Below, one piece after another: positions 6,998 to 12,261 of a stretch of 12,261 nucleotides of DNA. This stretch comes from Phycisphaerales bacterium UBA2218 (GTDB lineage: Bacteria > Planctomycetota > Phycisphaerae > Sedimentisphaerales > Anaerobacaceae): positions 83,705 to 95,965 of the forward strand of contig DCUI01000181.1 in the NCBI GenBank assembly GCA_002327785.1, given 5' to 3'. Every line of letters starts with the position of its first letter. Position 1 is the first letter of the stretch. The notes under the pieces were generated by a model. The model saw only the letters and a program-made list of their open reading frames with translations. It was not told the DNA's origin and ran no database searches. Both the position numbers and the translations under genes were made by a program.

Positions 6998-7031
6998 GAG
7001 CCTCCGCGTCCCTGCGTCTGGGCGTGAGAAC
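6998..7031 (-). repeat. Octad repeat, copy A (inverted relative to copy B)
   Basis: On the minus strand it reads GTTCTC followed by three eight-base units: ACGCCCAG, ACGCAGGG, ACGCGGAG. It agrees with 12131-12164 at 32 of 34 positions. Confidence 0.75.
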
Positions 7032-7159
7032 TCGATGGGATTGGGCGCGTGGGTCGAGAACCCGCCTCACATTCTCTGTGGCCCTTGGCGTCCTCTGGTT
7101 GATAATTTGTCGTGCGCGGACAAGGACTTGTGGGGGGAGTCGTGGTGGTCCAGCCGGCC

Positions 7160-7189
7160 TTGACTTGGGGGTGTCAAATCGGATAAGAT
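7160..7189 (+). promoter_or_regulatory. Sigma-70-type promoter candidate for the CotH gene
   Basis: TTGACT and TAAGAT are separated by 18 bases; the consensus is TTGACA and TATAAT with 17. It is the best match in the gap and lies 91 bases before the start codon at 7281. Whether this organism's housekeeping sigma factor uses this consensus is assumed. Confidence 0.4.
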
Positions 7190-7280
7190 GGGTGGTGGCG
7201 GCGCGGCATGGGTTCGTGATGCGTTGTGCAGGCGGCGCACGGCCGAAAACCGGTGGTCTTGAGATGGAAGAGGACGGAAG

Positions 7281-10200
7281 GTGCACGCATCGAATCGGTA
7301 TCCACGGCCGGTAATTGTCGCGGCGATGGCCTGCCTGTTCGCGATGGGGGCTTGTGGCGACGCCATGAGGCGTTTCTTGCCGTATGCCCTTGCGGACACA
7401 TTACGAACGGGCGTTTTGCTCGCGGCGGATGGGCCGGCGGGGCAGCAGGCGTACAAAGCGGATGCGGGGCCGACCGTGGTCATCAACGAACTGCATACGA
7501 ACCCCGATGTCAAGACCGAACTCGTGGAGTTCGTCGAGCTGCACAACTTCGGGCTGGCGGATGTGGACCTTTCCGGGTGGTCGTTTGCGGAGGGGGTGTT
7601 TTATACCTTTCCGGCCGGGACGACGCTGGCCGCAGGCGGGTACATCATCGTTGCCCAAGACCCCGAACAGGTCAGGGTAAAGTCCGGGACGGCTCGGCTC
7701 CCACTGCCCGGCGAGTTGGTCTTTGGGCCGTACGGCGGTGCGCTCGACGGGGACGGTGAGCGAGTGGTCCTGTGCGACGCTGCGGGGACGGTTGTGGATG
7801 AGGTGGACTACCGGCTGGGGTTCCCGTGGCCGACCGTCGGGGACGCGGTGCCGGAGACGGTGCCGGGGACCGGGGCCTCGCTGCAGTTGGTGAATCCGCA
7901 GTTTGACAACAACTTGGGTGGCAGTTGGCGGTCGGCCCTTCCGACGCCGACCTTTGTGAATCGGGTGTATGCCGAGAACCTGCCGCCGCACGTCCGGCAG
8001 GTGAGGCATTCGCCGAAGCAGCCCGCCGGCGGCGAGGTTGTGACCGTCACGGCCAAGGTCACCGACGATGACGGCGTGGCCAGCGTGACGCTGCGGTATC
8101 AGACCGTCGTGCCCGGGGCGTACATCGCTCGGACCGACGCACAGTACAGCCTGGCGTGGCTCAGCGTCGAGATGCGCGACGACGGGCTTGCGGGCGACGC
8201 GCGGGCGGGCGACGATGTCTTCACCTCGCAAATCCCGGCGGATCAGCAAGTGCATCGCAATCTGGTCCGGTATCGGATCGTGGCGACCGATGGTCTCGGC
8301 GCACTCACCACGGCGCCGTACTCGGACGACCCGCAGCCAAACTTCGCGTATTTCGTGTACGACGGCGTGCCGGCCTGGCGCGGGGCGGTTCAGCCCGGCG
8401 TTACGCCTGTGATTGATTTCCCCGCGGAGGTTATGCGGAGCCTGCCCGTCTACCACATGATCAGCAAAAAGAGCGACGTCGAGAGCGCCATGTGGTTTCA
8501 GCGGTACGGGCTGGGCCAAGCCGGCCGGAAGGACTTCAACTGGTACGGCACACTCGTCTACGACGGCGAGGTTTACGACCACATCCGATACCGCATGAGA
8601 GGCGGTGTGTGGCGGTACTCGATGGGTAAGAACATGGTCAAGGTCGATTTTCATCGCGGGCACTATTTCCAGGCCCGCGATGATTACGGCAATCCGTACG
8701 ACACGAAGTGGGACAAGCTGAACTTCTCGGCGTGTATCCAACAGGGCAGCTTCGGGCAGCGCGGCGAGCAGGGAATGTTCGAGGCCCTTTCGTTTCGGCT
8801 GTTCAACATGGCGGGCTGCCCCGCCTCGAAGACGAGTTACGTGCACTTGCGGATCATCGACGAGTTCTTCGAGGACGGCGCGCGGAACGCCGCCCATCCA
8901 CCGATCACGAGCCAGGGCACGCAGTACGACGGCGATTTCTGGGGCCTGTACATGACCATCGAGCAGATGGACGGCCAATTTCTCGACGAGCACGGCCTGC
9001 CCGATGGAAATCTTTATAAAATGGATAATAATGATGATGATTTGAACAACCAAGGCCCCACGCAGCCTTCCGACCGGTCGGACCTCAACCAGTTCATCAG
9101 CCGGTACCCCGGCGCCAACGAGCCATGGTGGCGGCAGAACGTGTGTCTCGACGCTTACTACGCCTATTACGCCGTCTACCAGGCGATCCACCATGGCGAC
9201 ATTACCGAGAAGAACTGGTTCCTCTACCACCATCCGGAGACGAACCAATGGTGGCAGCTCCCCTGGGACCTCGATCTGACCTGGACGACCTACTACGGCA
9301 GCAACGACCCGAGCGATCCCTTCCGCCGCAGCGGCGTGCTCAACCACAGTTCCATCGACATCGAGAATCGAAACCGCCTGCGGGAGATCATCGACCTGCT
9401 GTTCAACGTCGATCAGACCAACCAGTTGATCGACGAATACGCCGCAATCATCAACGACCCCGCCGGCGGCCTTTCCATGGTCGATGCCGACCGCTGCATG
9501 TGGGACTGGCATTGGGTCGTTGGGGATGCCGCCTATCCCAGGTACATCGACCAGCCCGCCGGCAACAAGGCAGGCCAGGGCCGGTTCTACCAGGAGGCCG
9601 CCAACCGTGGCTACGGGCGCAGCTTCGAGGGCATGGTCCGGGTGATGAAAGATTACGTGGTCGAGCGGGTCAGCTACCTCAACGGCAGGGCCGCCGACCC
9701 GGCGATCCCGAATACGCCCGTGATTGCGACCACCGCCCCGGCGGGCTTCCCTGCCAACGCGCTGACCTTCACCGTCTCCCCCTTTGCCGATCCGCAGGGC
9801 GCGAACACGTTCGCCGCCATGAAGTGGCGGATTGCTGAGGTCGCAATGGGCTCGCAGGCCCCCGTCCAGGACGGCGCCGCCGGTTTCGTCCTGGTTCCCG
9901 AGAGCTCCATGTGGAAGTACTTCAAAGGCACGCAGGAGCCTTCCGCCGCCCAGGGCGCCTGGCGGCAGCTTGGCTTCGACGATTCCACCTGGCTCTCGGG
10001 TCGAACGGCCATCGGATACGGCGAGGCCTTCATCACCACCAGCCTGGAGGATATGCGGTACAATTACACGTCCATCTACCTCCGCAAGACCTTCGACGTC
10101 GCCGACCTCGACGCTTTCGACAAGCTGATCCTCGACGTTAAGTTCGACGACGGCGTGAACGTCTGGATCAACGGACGCCTCGTCTACGAGGACAACGTCG

Positions 10201-12083
10201 CCGGAGAAAACGTCCCGTACACCGCCGTCTCCGTCAACGCCATCGACAATTCCGATTTCGTCACATACGAACTTGGGGACCCTCGCACGTGCCTTATCGA
10301 GGGCAGGAACGTCATCGCGATCCAGGTACTCAACTCGTCCATCTCCACCAGCTCCGATTGTTACATCGACGCACGCCTGCTCGGCGAGGCAGTGGTGGAT
10401 GCCGGGCGACCCACTGTAACGCCTCGCGTCGCGCGCAGAGAGCCTGGGAGGTACGAGATCGGCGCAACCTGGGAGAGCGAAGGGATCGCGACGTTCCGCA
10501 GCGACATCCGCATTCCTGCGACCGCCGTACAGCCCGGGCGGACCTATCGCGTCCGCTGCCGGATGAAGGACAACACCGGCCGATGGAGCCATTGGTCCGA
10601 CCCCGTGCAGTTCGTGGCGGGCGAGTCCGTCGCCGCAGGCATCCTGGCCGACCTGCGAATCACGGAGCTGATGTACAACCCACCCGAGACGGGCGCGGGC
10701 GCCGATAACGACGAGGGTGAGTTCATCGAGCTCAAGAACACCGGCGATGAAACGCTCGACCTGAGCAGTGTCTCCTTCGACCAGGGCGTCACCTTCAGCT
10801 TCGCGAGCGGCGAGGTCAAGAGCCTCGGGCCCGGCCGGTTCGTCCTGGTCGTCCGGAACAAGCAGGCGTTCCTCTCTCGCTATGGCGAGGCCTTCGCCGG
10901 CATCATCGCGGGCGAGTATACGGGCAAACTGGCCAACGAAGGCGAAGCCGTCCTGCTGGTCGATACGTGGAATGGGCCGATCGCCCAATTCGAGTATGGC
11001 GATGGTCGCGGCTGGCCGCTTGCGGCCGACGGCGGCGGGCACTCGCTCGTCCCGTTGAATTTCGCCCTGCCCGATGAGCCGCAAGGCTCCCTGAACTATC
11101 CGGGCAACTGGCGGGCGAGCGCGTACTTCGCAGGTTCGCCGGGCCAGGACGATCCAGCGCCTGATGCGACGATGCTGATCAACGAGTTGCTCGCCGACGC
11201 AACGCAGGGGAGCGACTGGATCGAGCTGTACAATCCGACGGCGGCAAGTATGAACCTGGCCGACTGGTATCTCAGCGACGATGTTGCCAACCTGAAGAAG
11301 TGGGCCATTCCGGCCGGATCGATCTCGGCGTATGGTTACGCGAGTTTCGATGATATCACTACCTTCGGCCTGAGCAGAGACGGCGAGGAACTCTTCCTCT
11401 CGTACTTGCCGGGCACAGGCCGGGACCGCATGGCAGACGCCGTGCAGTTCAAGGCCCAGGAGCCTGATATCTCACTCGGCCGATATCCGGACGGCTGCGG
11501 CTACTGGTTCCGCCTGACGCCCTCGCCCGGCACGGCCAATGCGAACCCGATCCCTGATCTCGTGATCGACGAATTGATGTATCACCCGGTCGATCCCAAC
11601 GAAGAATACATCGAGCTGTACAACCCGCTGAGCGAGAGAATCGACCTCGGCAACGGGACGGTTGTCTGGCGTCTCGACGGCGCCGTGGACTACAGCTTCT
11701 CCGCCGGTACATTCATTCCCGCAGGCGGCCGGCTCGTGGTCGTCGGTTTCGACCCGACCGTGGAGACCTCTCGCCTCGATGCATTCGTCGCGGCCTATGA
11801 GATAGGTCCGTCTCGTTTCGGCGTCCCGCTCGTCGGTCCCTGGCAGGGCAACCTGTCGAATCGCGGCGAGCGAGTGGCCCTGGAGAAGTCGCTACCGGGC
11901 GACAACGCCGGCGCCCCGGTTGCCTGGGTGATCGTGGACGAGGTAATCTATAGCGACGCAGCCCCCTGGCCCGCCGGCGCCGACGGTCAGGGCGATGCCC
12001 TCCAGCGGATCATGTCCGGTCCCGACGACTCCGGCAACGACCCAACCAACTGGCAAGCTGTTCCCCCGACGCCGGGCAAGTAG
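7281..12083 (+). CDS. Secreted CotH-kinase-like protein with four lamin-tail-like domains
   Basis: This is a 1600-residue protein. The start is GTG 7281, with AAGAGGA six bases upstream, followed by a signal sequence (PRPVIVAAMACLFAMGACGDA; the Cys at 25 makes a lipoprotein possible but the box is imperfect). Domains in order: lamin-tail-like 1 (about 66-180, TVVINELHTN...VEFVELHN); an Ig-like module (235-350); a CotH domain (about 385-800) with YRMRGGVWRYS, GLYMTIEQMDG and WWQLPWDLDLTW, where Asp663 and Asp665 fit the metal-binding DxD of the CotH kinase fold; a galactose-binding-like jelly roll (about 865-1045, with LRKTFDV and VKFDDGVNVWING); and lamin-tail-like 2 to 4 starting near 1124, 1297 and 1427 (RITELMYNP, MLINELLAD, VIDELMYHP). 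Bacterial CotH/lamin-tail proteins of this size are usually exported and surface-linked; substrate is unknown. No dockerin or PEP-CTERM tail is seen; it ends PPTPGK. It appears monocistronic. Confidence 0.9.
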   Translation: MHASNRYPRPVIVAAMACLFAMGACGDAMRRFLPYALADTLRTGVLLAADGPAGQQAYKADAGPTVVINELHTNPDVKTELVEFVELHNFGLADVDLSGWSFAEGVFYTFPAGTTLAAGGYIIVAQDPEQVRVKSGTARLPLPGELVFGPYGGALDGDGERVVLCDAAGTVVDEVDYRLGFPWPTVGDAVPETVPGTGASLQLVNPQFDNNLGGSWRSALPTPTFVNRVYAENLPPHVRQVRHSPKQPAGGEVVTVTAKVTDDDGVASVTLRYQTVVPGAYIARTDAQYSLAWLSVEMRDDGLAGDARAGDDVFTSQIPADQQVHRNLVRYRIVATDGLGALTTAPYSDDPQPNFAYFVYDGVPAWRGAVQPGVTPVIDFPAEVMRSLPVYHMISKKSDVESAMWFQRYGLGQAGRKDFNWYGTLVYDGEVYDHIRYRMRGGVWRYSMGKNMVKVDFHRGHYFQARDDYGNPYDTKWDKLNFSACIQQGSFGQRGEQGMFEALSFRLFNMAGCPASKTSYVHLRIIDEFFEDGARNAAHPPITSQGTQYDGDFWGLYMTIEQMDGQFLDEHGLPDGNLYKMDNNDDDLNNQGPTQPSDRSDLNQFISRYPGANEPWWRQNVCLDAYYAYYAVYQAIHHGDITEKNWFLYHHPETNQWWQLPWDLDLTWTTYYGSNDPSDPFRRSGVLNHSSIDIENRNRLREIIDLLFNVDQTNQLIDEYAAIINDPAGGLSMVDADRCMWDWHWVVGDAAYPRYIDQPAGNKAGQGRFYQEAANRGYGRSFEGMVRVMKDYVVERVSYLNGRAADPAIPNTPVIATTAPAGFPANALTFTVSPFADPQGANTFAAMKWRIAEVAMGSQAPVQDGAAGFVLVPESSMWKYFKGTQEPSAAQGAWRQLGFDDSTWLSGRTAIGYGEAFITTSLEDMRYNYTSIYLRKTFDVADLDAFDKLILDVKFDDGVNVWINGRLVYEDNVAGENVPYTAVSVNAIDNSDFVTYELGDPRTCLIEGRNVIAIQVLNSSISTSSDCYIDARLLGEAVVDAGRPTVTPRVARREPGRYEIGATWESEGIATFRSDIRIPATAVQPGRTYRVRCRMKDNTGRWSHWSDPVQFVAGESVAAGILADLRITELMYNPPETGAGADNDEGEFIELKNTGDETLDLSSVSFDQGVTFSFASGEVKSLGPGRFVLVVRNKQAFLSRYGEAFAGIIAGEYTGKLANEGEAVLLVDTWNGPIAQFEYGDGRGWPLAADGGGHSLVPLNFALPDEPQGSLNYPGNWRASAYFAGSPGQDDPAPDATMLINELLADATQGSDWIELYNPTAASMNLADWYLSDDVANLKKWAIPAGSISAYGYASFDDITTFGLSRDGEELFLSYLPGTGRDRMADAVQFKAQEPDISLGRYPDGCGYWFRLTPSPGTANANPIPDLVIDELMYHPVDPNEEYIELYNPLSERIDLGNGTVVWRLDGAVDYSFSAGTFIPAGGRLVVVGFDPTVETSRLDAFVAAYEIGPSRFGVPLVGPWQGNLSNRGERVALEKSLPGDNAGAPVAWVIVDEVIYSDAAPWPAGADGQGDALQRIMSGPDDSGNDPTNWQAVPPTPGK

Positions 12084-12130
12084 ACGCGGCAGTTGTGCAG
12101 CAGAGAGCGTCACGCGTGCAACCTCGTCAA

Positions 12131-12164
12131 GTTCTCACGCCCAGACGCAGGGATGCGGATGCTC
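12131..12164 (+). repeat. Octad repeat, copy B
   Basis: GTTCTC is followed by ACGCCCAG, ACGCAGGG and ATGCGGAT. It is the inverted partner of 6998-7031, with two mismatches in 34. The pair brackets the CotH gene and its promoter candidate. Confidence 0.75.
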
Positions 12165-12182
12165 AGGGAAAGGAACCCAAAG

Positions 12183-12251
12183 ATGCGTAAGACATTGTTC
12201 TGTGGCGTCGATCTTCATTCCAACAATGCGATGTATGTTCAGACCTCCTGA
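12183..12251 (+). pseudogene. IS110-family transposase, N-terminal fragment
   Basis: ATG 12183 has AAAGGA eight bases upstream and encodes MRKTLFCGVDLHSNNAMYV followed by QTS and a stop at 12249-12251. GVDLHSN is the signature start of IS110-family (DEDD) transposases, and its Asp is the first catalytic residue. An intact protein runs to roughly 300-400 residues, so this is a 22-codon stub: the family-like part ends at MYV, and what follows looks like foreign sequence, perhaps a later insertion or a deletion junction. The window ends 10 bases later, so the rest of the transposase could lie beyond it. Only 18 bases separate the octad repeat from the start codon, leaving no room for the long non-coding end that carries the bridge RNA in some IS110 elements. 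Confidence 0.7.
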
Positions 12252-12261
12252 CATAGCCCCT

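Larger units (their letters stand above)
6325..7280. other. 955-base gap of mobile-element debris and repeats
   Basis: No intact gene is visible. From left to right it holds an IS256-type transposase scrap (6339-6512), a perfect hairpin (6600-6620), a short heptad repeat (6829-6849), a second hairpin (6948-6964), an octad repeat (6998-7031) and a promoter candidate (7160-7189). The open frames here on both strands are low-complexity or arginine-rich and carry no ribosome binding sites that I trust. Confidence 0.6.

Noticed and set aside
6693..7286. A 197-codon minus-strand open frame including ADARRWFYARRFLLHAQQL
   Set aside because: A few stretches look protein-like, but it crosses the octad, hairpin and heptad repeats and the promoter candidate and I could not link it to any family.
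7401..11084. A 1227-codon open frame on the minus strand opposite the CotH gene
   Set aside because: It mirrors the coding strand of a gene with clear domains, has no family resemblance and consists of the valine-, arginine- and glycine-rich text expected from the complement of GC-rich codons.

Overview
The window reads as GC-rich accessory DNA from an environmental bacterium, most likely a planctomycete or a relative with a similar lifestyle. This is inferred from gene content, not from a marker gene: large secreted polysaccharide-type proteins, a sulfatase-modifying-factor-like (FGE/SUMF1 fold) domain fused to a glycosidase-like tail, a CotH/lamin-tail giant protein, very long loosely packed intergenic gaps, and many decayed mobile elements. 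There are no tRNA or rRNA genes and no CRISPR array.

Layout. (1) 1-2594, plus strand: a two-gene unit. The first gene is cut by the window edge and ends in an FGE-like domain. Its neighbour starts 45 bases later with a strong ribosome binding site and a signal peptide, but the signal peptide and the body of the protein lie in different frames, so a one-base frameshift is present near 1380. (2) About 2652-4067, minus strand: a degraded group II intron. Its 3' RNA domains V and VI are still recognisable, its 5' end can be placed tentatively, and its reverse transcriptase/maturase gene has lost two internal blocks, one in frame and one out of frame. (3) 4068-4614: no gene; it holds a degenerate five-unit heptad repeat. 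(4) 4615-6324, plus strand: a secreted protein with a probable TIM-barrel, glycosidase-like fold that I cannot assign to a named family. (5) 6325-7280: no intact gene; it holds the C-terminal scrap of an IS256-type transposase, two perfect short hairpins, a second piece of heptad repeat, an octad repeat and a good promoter candidate. (6) 7281-12083, plus strand: a 1600-residue secreted protein with a CotH-kinase-like domain and four lamin-tail-like domains. (7) 12084-12261: a second, inverted copy of the octad repeat, then the first 22 codons of an IS110-family transposase, which stops abruptly.

How it fits together. The four large genes all look exported and are plausibly involved in binding or degrading extracellular polymers, but only the first two look co-transcribed. 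The spaces between the expression units are where mobile DNA has landed and decayed. I did not find a convincing new defence or mobile system. The most informative points are the frameshifted signal peptide gene, the doubly deleted intron protein inside a recognisable intron RNA, the two families of short periodic repeats (7-base and 8-base) scattered in the gaps, and an unassigned secreted enzyme-like protein.
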